Of a stretch of 64,000 nucleotides of DNA, positions 24,139-31,706 are shown piece by piece; positions within the stretch are counted from its first letter, which is position 1; every line of letters begins with the position of its first letter. A model generated the notes under the pieces. The model was not told the DNA's origin. It was given only the letters and a program-made list of their open reading frames with translations, and made no database searches. The position numbers and the translations under genes were made by a program. The stretch lies in the NCBI RefSeq assembly GCF_000760935.2, contig NZ_CP049744.1, positions 1,956,501 to 2,020,500 of the forward strand, in the 5' to 3' direction. This stretch comes from Rhodococcoides fascians A25f. GTDB taxonomy: Bacteria > Actinomycetota > Actinomycetes > Mycobacteriales > Mycobacteriaceae.

Positions 24139-24176
24139 ACCATACCAAACTTTAGATCAGTAAGGTTTGGTATGGT
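24139..24176. promoter_or_regulatory. perfect 12-bp inverted repeat before the Fic gene
   Basis: Arms 24139-24150 (ACCATACCAAAC) and 24165-24176 (GTTTGGTATGGT) are perfect reverse complements with a 14-base AT-rich spacer. The right arm ends 6 bases before the Fic start. It could be an operator for a dimeric regulator, possibly the Fic protein itself through its C-terminal winged helix, or a stem in the mRNA leader. Confidence 0.65.
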
Positions 24177-24182
24177 TCATCG

Positions 24183-25394
24183 ATGACGGATGTTCAGGAC
24201 GCGAGCCGATGGCCTGCGGTCGAATTCGAGCGTCGACCATGGCAGGTGTCCGATACCTACACCTCGCGCGCCCAGCGTCGGCTGCATCAGGGTGACTATC
24301 GCGCGTGCGTGCCGGCGCGTATCGCGGATGCGGATTTGGCGTTGCCCGCGCAGCTGCTTGCGGAATCGGAGGACGCTCTCCGTGAAATCGTCCGCTTCGA
24401 CCAGTACGCCTCGGTGCAACTCGGTCCATCGGTCGAGCTTGCACCGATGAGTTCGATTCTGCTGCGAACGGAAAGCTCAGCGTCCTCGCAGATCGAGAAC
24501 CTGACCGTGGGAGCCAGGGCGCTCGCACTCGCCGAATTGGGTTCGCCCACAACACGGAATGCATCGATCGTGTCGGGAAACGTCCGCGCGATGGAAGCTG
24601 CTCTCGACGTGGGTGCGTCCATCGACGCATCGAGTGTTCTGGCCATCCACCATGCGCTGATGGAGCCGAGTGGCGACCCTCAGCCCGGCCGATGGCGCAC
24701 ACGACAGGTGTGGATCGGCGGATCGGACATCGGCCCGCACCGCGCGGCATTCGTACCGCCGCATCACGATCGGTTGCCGGATGCGCTGGACGATCTCTTC
24801 GAGTTCGCGGCTCGCTCGGACCTCCCGGTCATCCCTCACGTAGCAGTCACACACGCGCAATTCGAGACGCTCCACCCGTTCACGGACGGAAACGGTCGCA
24901 CTGGCCGCGCGATCATCCACGGAATGCTCCGGAGGGCCGAGGTGACCGAGCGAGTGACGGTTCCGCTGTCGGCCGGACTGCTGACCGATACCGCCAGCTA
25001 TTTCAAGTGCCTCGACGCCTATCGGAGGGGAGATGCGGAGGCAATCGTTCGTAGTCTCACCGCGGCGACCTTTCACGCCGTCACCGGCGGGCGACGGTTG
25101 GTCGACGATCTGGCCGCCGCTCGGGCCGAATACATCGAGCGCATCGTGGCTCGCAGCGACTCGGTCATCTGGAAGCTCGTCGACGCGCTGGTGGCGCAGC
25201 CGGTTGTCGACAATGCCTATGTACGAACCACATTCGGAGTCAGTGAGATCGCGGCTCAGCGAGCAATCGACAAGCTGGCCGAGACGGACATACTTCACCA
25301 GATATCGAAGGGGCGACGAAACAGGGTCTGGCAGGCGGGTGAGATTCTCGCTGCGCTGGACCGCTTCGCCGACGGAATCCGGCGGGTTCGGTGA
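24183..25394 (+). CDS. Fic-domain AMP-transferase with built-in inhibitory helix and winged-helix tail
   Basis: 403 residues. The catalytic motif HPFTDGNGRTGRAI starts at His231, giving the full HxFxDGNGRxxR set for transfer of AMP (or another nucleotide group) to target hydroxyls. The N-terminal inhibitory motif SSQIEN (101-106, Glu105) fits [S/T]xxxE[G/N] and precedes the Fic core, so this is a class II self-inhibited enzyme. Residues about 320-395 form a winged helix (VRTTFGVSEIAAQRAIDKLAETDIL), common in DNA-binding Fic proteins. A perfect inverted repeat lies 6 bases upstream, suggesting autoregulation. The target is unknown. Confidence 0.92.
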   Translation: MTDVQDASRWPAVEFERRPWQVSDTYTSRAQRRLHQGDYRACVPARIADADLALPAQLLAESEDALREIVRFDQYASVQLGPSVELAPMSSILLRTESSASSQIENLTVGARALALAELGSPTTRNASIVSGNVRAMEAALDVGASIDASSVLAIHHALMEPSGDPQPGRWRTRQVWIGGSDIGPHRAAFVPPHHDRLPDALDDLFEFAARSDLPVIPHVAVTHAQFETLHPFTDGNGRTGRAIIHGMLRRAEVTERVTVPLSAGLLTDTASYFKCLDAYRRGDAEAIVRSLTAATFHAVTGGRRLVDDLAAARAEYIERIVARSDSVIWKLVDALVAQPVVDNAYVRTTFGVSEIAAQRAIDKLAETDILHQISKGRRNRVWQAGEILAALDRFADGIRRVR

Positions 25395-25400
25395 CCCGCC
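25381..25400 (+). terminator. short stem-loop across the Fic stop codon
   Basis: GGCGGGT (25381-25387) and ACCCGCC (25394-25400) form a 7-bp GC stem with a 6-base loop. It overlaps the stop codon and lies between the convergent Fic and TetR genes. There is no T-run, so termination is only a possibility. Confidence 0.3.
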
Positions 25401-25412
25401 CTCGGTCGATGC

Positions 25413-26660
25413 TCAGTGCGCACCGAGGCCGTCGAGGAGAAGCTCTCCGACGAACGTTGCGTTGTCCTGCGGGCTGTTCTGTCGTCGTGTGAAGCATCGC
25501 ATCAGCAGGGTATTGGTGATGCCTGCTGCGAGATCGATTGGGCTCGAGCTCTTTCGGAATATCCCGCTGTCCTGACCCCGCGCGATGACCGGTGCGATGA
25601 TCGCCGGCAGGTTGAGCTTCTCCTTGATCGAGATCAATCCCTCCGGCTCGCCGTACGTGTCGTGTGCGACGGCGACGAGAAGAGCGTCCATGAATTCGAG
25701 TTCGTCGGCGGCGAGCTGCGCGCACCGCAGCATGTGATGTCGGAGAATCGCGAGCTCGTCCAGGCCCAGTAGCTCGTCGTCGGCTACCGACTCGCGAAGA
25801 CGATCGACTCGATTCTGCAGTGCTGCAACGATAACGGACGGCTTGGTTGGAAACAGCGTCTTGCAGGCCGCCCTCGGCACTCCTGCGATGTCGGCGACGT
25901 CGTCCATACGCGTCATGAAGTAGCCGCGCTTTCCGAACTCGGCGCGCGCCGCGGTGACGATCGCAGCACGCGGATCGCGAGGGAGTGGGCGGTCCTCGAC
26001 CTGTACACCGACGTCCCCCACGACGTCATCGAGGTGCTGATGATGACCCGACGTGTCGACGACGGCCCCGAGGAAGGCAAGTACCGCGTCGGACACCACA
26101 TCGGCCGATACGGATTTGTCGCCCACCTGACTGCGGATACGAAAGCCGTCGATGATGGCGTTGACCGTCACAGCGAACGATCGGGCCGTGAAGGGACGGC
26201 GAAATGCCCCACCGTCGGGATCGAACAGTGCCTCGAATGCGTCCAGCACGGCTTCGTCGCGGACGCGGTAAGCGCTGGCGAGTGTCGGAGAAGAAGGCCC
26301 GCTGAAAACGTGGTCGAGAAGTGACTCGGTGACTCTGTTCCGGTCGACGAGTGCTGGAAAGTAAAGCGCAACGAGCGCCGACACCGTCCCGCGAATCGAT
26401 GCACCGCTGGCCGTCGCCTGCGTGCGAACAGTCTCGTGAACGTCGGTGGGCAGCGGCGTATGGGACAGATGCTCGACCACCTTGTCGAGAAAGTCGGCCT
26501 TGGTGCTGAACTTCCGGAAGAATGTCGCCGTCGACGAGTCGGAGGAGTGGACGACGTCCTCGACACGCACACCGCGTTCGAGAATCCTTCGAGGATCCGC
26601 GACCAACAATGTGACAGCTGCCTCGACAAAATGGGTGGCAGTCGCGTCGAGCTCGTTCAT
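25413..26660 (-). CDS. double TetR-type regulator (two TetR units in one chain)
   Basis: 415 residues from ATG at 26660; the frame continues upstream but without coding character. Residues about 1-55 contain a TetR-like helix-turn-helix (RVEDVVHSSDSSTATFFRKFSTKADFL), followed by an all-helical ligand domain. A second TetR N terminus starts near residue 230 (RAAIVTAARAEFGKRGYF; MDDVADIAGVPRAACKTLF) with its own C-terminal domain. TetR proteins normally have about 200 residues and one helix-turn-helix per chain, so this is a head-to-tail fusion that could act as a pseudo-dimer. It is divergent from a single-domain LuxR regulator. Confidence 0.82.
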   Translation of the reverse strand: MNELDATATHFVEAAVTLLVADPRRILERGVRVEDVVHSSDSSTATFFRKFSTKADFLDKVVEHLSHTPLPTDVHETVRTQATASGASIRGTVSALVALYFPALVDRNRVTESLLDHVFSGPSSPTLASAYRVRDEAVLDAFEALFDPDGGAFRRPFTARSFAVTVNAIIDGFRIRSQVGDKSVSADVVSDAVLAFLGAVVDTSGHHQHLDDVVGDVGVQVEDRPLPRDPRAAIVTAARAEFGKRGYFMTRMDDVADIAGVPRAACKTLFPTKPSVIVAALQNRVDRLRESVADDELLGLDELAILRHHMLRCAQLAADELEFMDALLVAVAHDTYGEPEGLISIKEKLNLPAIIAPVIARGQDSGIFRKSSSPIDLAAGITNTLLMRCFTRRQNSPQDNATFVGELLLDGLGAH

Positions 26661-26832
26661 GGGGACGGACTTTACCGAGGTGAGACTGACCGCGACGGTG
26701 CCGGTGACAGTATTCACTCTCGGTTGAGAGCTACCTCGGTCATTCGACGGAGTGACGCCACGGATCGAGTGCGGTGTCATTGGCCGTATCGCACCGCCGG
26801 GACAGCGGTGGTGCCCGAAATCAAGGATCTCC

Positions 26833-27093
26833 ATGACAGTTCTCGACATCCGCATCGGCGATGCCCCCGATCCACGGCTCAGTGCTCGTGAAATCGAAGT
26901 ACTCACCGCATGGCTCATCTCGGACTCGAAAGCGGAGGCATCGCGCTCGCTCTATTTGGCGATGGGGACCGTGAACACCCACTTGTCCCGGATCCGAGCC
27001 AAGTATTCCGCGGTGGGGCGCAGGGCACCCACCAAAGCGACGTTGCTTGCCCGTGCTCTGCAGGACGGTTTCATCGACATCGAAGACCTGTGA
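26833..27093 (+). CDS. single-domain LuxR/GerE-type regulator
   Basis: 86 residues from ATG at 26833 (AAGGATCTCC upstream). The whole protein is a GerE helix-turn-helix: LSAREIEVLTAWLISDSKAE, MGTVNTHLSRIRAKYSAVGR, with only a short N-terminal arm and no receiver or sensor domain. It should bind DNA as a dimer; how it is controlled is not visible. It is divergent from the double-TetR gene and ends 4 bases before the stop of the convergent dedA gene. Confidence 0.85.
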   Translation: MTVLDIRIGDAPDPRLSAREIEVLTAWLISDSKAEASRSLYLAMGTVNTHLSRIRAKYSAVGRRAPTKATLLARALQDGFIDIEDL

Positions 27094-27097
27094 GGGT

Positions 27098-27751
27098 CTA
27101 CCGAACCTCGACGCGCCTGGACTTCATTTTCTTGACCACGAACCAGGCGATCAGCGCGACAACGATGCCGATGACGATGTACTGGAACACCGAGGCGTAA
27201 TTCTCCACGTAGTGCCAGTTCTCGCCGAGGAAGTAACCGGCGAGCACGAAGATCGAGTTCCAGATCAGGCTGCCCAGAGTCGTGTACAGCGTGAACTGCA
27301 GGATCGGCATCCGTGAGACTCCTGCCGGAATGGAAATGCCCGAGCGGACCACCGGGATCATGCGGCCGAAGAACACCGCCGACCGACCGTGACGGGTGAA
27401 CCAGTCCTCCGCTTTGGTCAGATCCTCGGTTCCGACGAACGGCATCTTCTCGACGATGGCGTACATCCGGTCGCGACCGAGCTTGATCCCGAGCCAGTAC
27501 AGAACCAAGGCACCGACAACCGAGCCCGCCGTAGTCCAGAACAACGCACCGAACAGAGTCATCCCGCCCTGCGATGCGGTGAACCCGGCAAGGGGCAGGA
27601 TGATCTCGCTGGGTAGCGGCGGGAAGAAGTTCTCGGCGGCCACCGCGATTCCGGCGCCGGGGCCACCGATGGCCTCCATCAAGCTGACCGCCCAACCGGC
27701 GATTCCGCCGAGTTCGGTGCTGGTCGCGGCAAGGGTGGAGAGCTCACTCAT
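27098..27751 (-). CDS. DedA-family membrane protein
   Basis: 217 residues from ATG at 27751. DedA/SNARE-associated signature: PPLPSEIILPLAGFTAS, LYWLGIKLGRDR, FFGRMIPVVRSGISIPAGVSRM and GSLIWNSIFVLAGYFLGENW, with about four to five transmembrane helices or re-entrant loops. Members move lipid carriers or polyprenyl phosphates across the membrane and affect envelope homeostasis and drug resistance. The terminal MKSRRVEVR is a short basic tail. It is divergent from a secreted lipoprotein. Confidence 0.92.
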   Translation of the reverse strand: MSELSTLAATSTELGGIAGWAVSLMEAIGGPGAGIAVAAENFFPPLPSEIILPLAGFTASQGGMTLFGALFWTTAGSVVGALVLYWLGIKLGRDRMYAIVEKMPFVGTEDLTKAEDWFTRHGRSAVFFGRMIPVVRSGISIPAGVSRMPILQFTLYTTLGSLIWNSIFVLAGYFLGENWHYVENYASVFQYIVIGIVVALIAWFVVKKMKSRRVEVR

Positions 27752-27838
27752 GACAACGACTGTACGAAATGTATCGACCGGAAATCTGCTCACCAGGACA
27801 AATGCCCGGAAATTGAGACATATGGAACACTCGAACGT

Positions 27839-28870
27839 GTGAACCGAGTCGCTCGAGTAGTCCCTGTTGTCGCCGTCGCCACACTAGTGCTGAGTGCCTG
27901 CGGGTCCTCGGATACGGCGGAACCCGCACCGAGCACCACGACCGATTCGACCTCGTCGGCGGCGTCGGCGTCGCAAAGTTCGAGCACCGCGACGATCTAC
28001 AACCTGCCGGGCACAGGAGTGTTCCCCGAAGGCATCACCGCCGCGGACGACACGTTCTACGTGACGTCTACCTCCGACGGCGCGGTGTTCCGCGGAACCG
28101 TCGGATCCCCGGATGTCTCTGTGTTCTTGCCCGGCGGCGCGGACGGACGCACCGGCGCTGCCGGCATCGATGTGACCGATGAGGACGACCTGAACGATCG
28201 CGCCAACTACTTGGTGATCGCCGGTGGAGCGACAGGCAAGGTGTGGGTGTACGACGCCAACTCCGGTGATCTGGTGGCCACGTTCACCAACGGTCTCGGC
28301 ACCGATGCGACATTCCTCAACGATGTTGCGATTGCCGACAACGGGGATGTCTTCGTGACGGACTCACGCAGCCCCGCGTTGTATCGCATTCCCGTTGGGC
28401 AGATGATTGCCGGCGTGCAAGACGGTCCGCTGGAGACATTCGTGAGTTTCGACGGCAGCCCGTTCGTCTACGGCGAGGGCTTCAACGCCAACGGCATCGT
28501 CGAGAACGACAATGAATCAGCGTTGATCGTCGTGCAGTCGAGAACAGGCAACCTGTACCGAATCGACAAGACCTCAAAGGAGATCACGCAGGTCGATCTC
28601 GGCGGAGCAACGCTGATGAACGGCGACGGGATGGAGATGGACGACAACACGCTGTACGTCGTCCGTAATCGCGACGGTCTGATCGCGAAGGTCGACCTCG
28701 ATGACGACGGCAGAACCGGCGCGGTAACCGGCGAAATCACCGACGCATCGTTCGCCTACCCCACAACCGTTGCCGCAGTGGATGATCGGCTGCTCGTGGT
28801 GAACAGTCAGTTCGACAAGCGTGGGGGAGAACCCGTAGAGCCGTTCACCGTCAGCTCCGTTCCGGAGTAG
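27839..28870 (+). CDS. beta-propeller lipoprotein (ScyD/ScyE or NHL/SMP-30-like)
   Basis: 343 residues from GTG at 27839. Signal peptide with lipobox LSAC (Cys about 21), then a Ser/Thr-rich tether (about 22-55). The rest shows repeated strands of a six-bladed propeller: GVFPEGITAADDTFYVTS, NYLVIAGGATGKVWVYD, FLNDVAIADNGDVFVTDS, ALIVVQSRTGNLYRID, TLYVVRNRDGLIAKVD and TTVAAVDDRLLVVNSQF. The pattern is that of SMP-30/gluconolactonase-like or ScyD-type proteins. It should be anchored outside the membrane; enzyme activity or binding role is unknown. A palindromic repeat follows its stop. Confidence 0.8.
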   Translation: MNRVARVVPVVAVATLVLSACGSSDTAEPAPSTTTDSTSSAASASQSSSTATIYNLPGTGVFPEGITAADDTFYVTSTSDGAVFRGTVGSPDVSVFLPGGADGRTGAAGIDVTDEDDLNDRANYLVIAGGATGKVWVYDANSGDLVATFTNGLGTDATFLNDVAIADNGDVFVTDSRSPALYRIPVGQMIAGVQDGPLETFVSFDGSPFVYGEGFNANGIVENDNESALIVVQSRTGNLYRIDKTSKEITQVDLGGATLMNGDGMEMDDNTLYVVRNRDGLIAKVDLDDDGRTGAVTGEITDASFAYPTTVAAVDDRLLVVNSQFDKRGGEPVEPFTVSSVPE

Positions 28871-28886
28871 GGCGGCGTCGCCGCAC

Positions 28887-28926
28887 GTGCACGGAAAGTC
28901 GTAAAAGACACCGAGGTTCCGCGCAC
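28887..28926. repeat. intergenic palindromic repeat, copy 1
   Basis: An imperfect inverted repeat, GTGCACGGAAAGTCG at 28887-28901 against CCGAGGTTCCGCGCAC at 28911-28926, starting 17 bases after a stop codon. It matches the element at 30723-30762 in sequence, arm layout and place after a lipoprotein gene. Confidence 0.6.
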
Positions 28927-28984
28927 GACGATCGATCGGCCGGATTCGCTGTACACGCGGTGTAACTGTGCGACGGTGGGCCAC

Positions 28985-29542
28985 ATGAAACCCGGCGCAC
29001 GCATGGCTCCCGAAAAGATCGGCTCGATCATCGGAGCCGTTTTCGGACTGGTCTTCGTCTTCGTCAATTCGGATACGTTTCCGACGACGCTGACCGTTGG
29101 GGTGCGCGTCGTCGCAGTGGTGGCGTTGGTCGTTGTGCTTCTCGCGGTGTGGCGAGTCCAGCCGGCCCCCGCTCCTGAGGACGGTGCCCGCGGCGGCTTC
29201 GGCCGCGGGTACTGGGTTGTGGTCGCCGTCGAGGTGGTTGCAATCTTCGGCGGTCTCGCGATCATCAACGGTCCACTCGATGCACCGCAGGCTGCGGTTG
29301 CGTGGATTTCGACGGTGGTCGGCGTGCACTTCGTCGCCCTCGCTCTGGTGTGGAAGCTACGTTTCTTCACCGGCCTCGGCGTGGCGTTGACCGCGCTCGG
29401 CGTACTCGCCCTGATTCTCGCCGCTGCGGGTGCAGCCGACAGCTCTATCGACGCGATCGGTGCAATTTTGCCCGGCTTCCTGCTGCTCGGCTTCGCCCTG
29501 TGGGGGAGCAGTCGAGCGTTGGTCGGCAGCACTCACCGGTAG
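28985..29542 (+). CDS. membrane protein of unknown function
   Basis: 185 residues from ATG at 28985; an upstream GTG at 28976 is possible. It has about six hydrophobic helices (about 9-26, 34-52, 72-90, 96-115, 122-142 and 152-170), a loop rich in Pro, Ala and Gly (about 55-70), and no motif I recognise. It stands between two lipoprotein genes on the same strand, with copy 1 of the palindromic repeat before it. Confidence 0.75.
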   Translation: MKPGARMAPEKIGSIIGAVFGLVFVFVNSDTFPTTLTVGVRVVAVVALVVVLLAVWRVQPAPAPEDGARGGFGRGYWVVVAVEVVAIFGGLAIINGPLDAPQAAVAWISTVVGVHFVALALVWKLRFFTGLGVALTALGVLALILAAAGAADSSIDAIGAILPGFLLLGFALWGSSRALVGSTHR

Positions 29543-29625
29543 CGGATACGACTCGATTGGATCTCGACTCGGTGAAGGATCGTGATCTGAAGTAACGGTC
29601 GGTTCGTGACGCTCGACACCCGGGT

Positions 29626-30702
29626 ATGAAACTACGAGTGTGTGCGGGGCTGGCCTTGGTGGCGTTGATCGTGAGTGGGTGTTCGAGCCCGGACTCTGAC
29701 ACTCCAGGGGCTGAACTTCCTGGGTCCGGCACAACAGCAACATCCACCTCGTCCGCCGCCCCGACGACGTCACCGGGATCGTCGACAACTCCCGGCACGC
29801 CGGTCGGGGGAGGGTCGTCCACCTGTCTCGAAGACTCCGTAGTTCAGGACGCGATCAGCGGCCTCACTCCGTTCATGGCCAGTGCTTGGCAACTAGACGA
29901 GCAAGGCGACCCCTGCGCAACGCTGGCCTGGGCCACCGCGCGCATCGCGGATGCAACCAGCAGCAGCCCGGAAACCGTGCTGTTCTTTCATGACAACACC
30001 TACCTCGGAACCGCGACGGCCGAGCAGTACGCGTTCACGACCGTGGTCGATCAGCTCCCCGACACCGTCGCGGTGTCGTACAAGTGGATCAACCCTGGTG
30101 ACGCGAACGCGAATCCGACCGGCGGACCCGCGCTCGTGCGATACCGGTGGAACGGGTTGTCGGTCGACATGCTCGACCAGTTGCCGCCGGAAGTGCTGAA
30201 CCCGCCGCGCGCGAACCCGGCTCCAAGTCCTGCGCCAGGGCCTGCACCCGTTCCTGCGCCAGGGCCAGCACCCGGTCCTGCACCTGGTGGCACCGTGGAT
30301 CCGGCGACAGGATCGGTGTGCGTGGAGAACTCGGCGCGAGATGCGGCTCTTGCATCGCTCCCACCCTTCGAGGGCAGAGGTTGGGTCGACAGCACGAGCT
30401 CATACCCGTGCTTACCTCTGGTCACCTTTCTGACGCGACCCGAAAGCCGCAACATGTATGACGACCCGTCGTATTTGCTCTTCTTTCACGACGGCCAGTA
30501 TTTGGGCAAGGCCGATGACGTTCCGTATCCGAATATGAGTGTCGCGGACTCCGGCTACGACTTCGTCACCATCGCGTACCGCTGGCGAGTCCCAGGTGAC
30601 GACGCCATCTCCCCGGGTGGTGGGCCGGCCTTGGTGCGCTACCAGTTGAACGGATCCTCCGTCGAGACAATCGGAGCGATTCCGGTCGAGGTGACGGGGT
30701 GA
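29626..30702 (+). CDS. lipoprotein with two LppP/LprE-type domains
   Basis: 358 residues from ATG at 29626. Lipobox VSGC at about residue 19, then a Ser/Thr/Pro tether. The domain occurs twice: about 68-190 (LTPFMASAWQLDEQGDPCATLAWATARI; VLFFHDNTYLGTAT; GGPALVRYRWNG) and about 230-355 (LPPFEGRGWV; PCLPLVTFL; LLFFHDGQYLGKAD; GGPALVRYQLNG). This is the LppP/LprE family of mycolate bacteria, normally one copy per protein. The two copies are joined by a linker of PAPGPAP repeats (about 195-222). It should sit outside the membrane or in the envelope; function unknown. Confidence 0.85.
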   Translation: MKLRVCAGLALVALIVSGCSSPDSDTPGAELPGSGTTATSTSSAAPTTSPGSSTTPGTPVGGGSSTCLEDSVVQDAISGLTPFMASAWQLDEQGDPCATLAWATARIADATSSSPETVLFFHDNTYLGTATAEQYAFTTVVDQLPDTVAVSYKWINPGDANANPTGGPALVRYRWNGLSVDMLDQLPPEVLNPPRANPAPSPAPGPAPVPAPGPAPGPAPGGTVDPATGSVCVENSARDAALASLPPFEGRGWVDSTSSYPCLPLVTFLTRPESRNMYDDPSYLLFFHDGQYLGKADDVPYPNMSVADSGYDFVTIAYRWRVPGDDAISPGGGPALVRYQLNGSSVETIGAIPVEVTG

Positions 30703-30722
30703 GTTGAGCGGCTCCGCCGCAT

Positions 30723-30762
30723 GTGCACGAAAACTCGTCGCAGAGGCCGAGTTTCCGCGCAC
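30723..30762. repeat. intergenic palindromic repeat, copy 2
   Basis: GTGCACGAAAACTCG at 30723-30737 pairs with CGAGTTTCCGCGCAC at 30748-30762 (two mismatches). The surrounding 55 bases, from GCCGCA to TCGGCG, are similar to copy 1. It lies between convergent genes, where it could act as a bidirectional terminator. Confidence 0.65.
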
Positions 30763-30767
30763 CACAA

Positions 30768-31253
30768 TCAGTCGGCGACAATGGCGTCGATCTGGCCCAG
30801 TGCCAGGGCCATACCTTCGTCCATGCCCATCTCGACGAGTTGTTCGAGTTGCTCGAGGGAGTCGAAACGGGAGCGAATGGTCATCCGTGTCCGACCGTCG
30901 AGATCGTCGAGAGTGGCAGTGGCGTGGGTGACGGGCATCGTCGACGACGGATTGCCCGAGTCATCGGCGAATCCGTCGTCGAACGAGAGCGTCGTCGGCG
31001 CGGAGATATTGGTGAAAAGCCACCAGCCGGCGGCCTTCTCGCCGTCCGGCCCGGTCATGTAGTACGACGCCCTGCCGCCCGGAACGAAGTCGTGGCTATC
31101 GAATGTCGCGGGCCACGTCGGTGGTCCCCACCATTTCTCGAGCTGGCGTGGGTCCTCCCAAATCTGCCAGACCCGTTCGACTTTCGCGTCGAACTCGGCG
31201 ACCACGGTCATGGTCAAGTTCTCCGCATCCTTGTGTGAGCTGATGAACGGCAT
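30768..31253 (-). CDS. SRPBCC/AHSA1-domain protein
   Basis: 161 residues. VERVWQIWEDPRQLEKWWGPPTWPATF is the classic AHSA1 start, and LFTNISAPTTLSFDDGF and LEQLVEMGMDEGMALALGQ close the helix-grip fold, which encloses a hydrophobic pocket. It is 3 bases downstream of an ArsR regulator gene. This arsR-SRPBCC arrangement is common in actinobacteria; ligand or activity is unknown. Confidence 0.9.
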   Translation of the reverse strand: MPFISSHKDAENLTMTVVAEFDAKVERVWQIWEDPRQLEKWWGPPTWPATFDSHDFVPGGRASYYMTGPDGEKAAGWWLFTNISAPTTLSFDDGFADDSGNPSSTMPVTHATATLDDLDGRTRMTIRSRFDSLEQLEQLVEMGMDEGMALALGQIDAIVAD

Positions 31254-31256
31254 GAT

Positions 31257-31598
31257 TCAGCCTTTCTCGTCCGTGGACAGAAGGTCGTCGATTCGGTCGA
31301 CCCGGTGTCGCCAGATCTCCTCGTAGGTATCGAGCAGTTCACGAGCTTTCGCGATTGTGTCCAACCGAACTCGCACTATCTGCTCCCTGCCACGCTTGTG
31401 TTTGGTGATCACCGCAGCGCGTTCGAGAACCGCGACGTGTTTTTGTACTGCGGCAAAACTCATGGCGTAGTGAGATGCCAAGTCCGACACCGACTGTTCG
31501 CCCACGGTGACCTTCGCGACGATGTCACGACGTGTCGTGTCTGCGAACGCCTGGAAGAGGCGATCGACCTCCGCATCACTCAACTGATCTACAACCAT
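31257..31598 (-). CDS. ArsR-family regulator (SRPBCC-linked group)
   Basis: 113 residues. Winged helix with FQAFADTTRRDIVAKV, VSDLASHYAMSFAAVQKHVAVLERAAVI and KRGREQIVRVRL. There are no cysteines for metal binding. It is followed after 3 bases by the SRPBCC gene. A palindrome at 31590-31607 covers its own start codon, so binding would block its expression directly. Confidence 0.92.
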   Translation of the reverse strand: MVVDQLSDAEVDRLFQAFADTTRRDIVAKVTVGEQSVSDLASHYAMSFAAVQKHVAVLERAAVITKHKRGREQIVRVRLDTIAKARELLDTYEEIWRHRVDRIDDLLSTDEKG

Positions 31599-31607
31599 GT
31601 GGTTGTA
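31590..31607. promoter_or_regulatory. operator on the arsR start codon
   Basis: TACAACCA-TG-TGGTTGTA, an 8-bp perfect palindrome with a 2-base spacer. The arsR start codon (31596-31598 on the minus strand) lies inside it. Confidence 0.75.
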
Positions 31608-31706
31608 CGTTATTCGTGCCTCGGTCCTTCGTCAAGGGGGCACATCGATTTGTCGGGCAACATGGAGTGTGGACGGCGACCCTCGTCGGCCGAGAGGAGT
31701 GCCAAG

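Noticed and set aside
30218..30294. Short tandem repeats that look CRISPR- or minisatellite-like
   Set aside because: They encode the Pro-Ala-Gly-Pro linker of the LppP/LprE-type lipoprotein; no spacers or conserved direct repeats.
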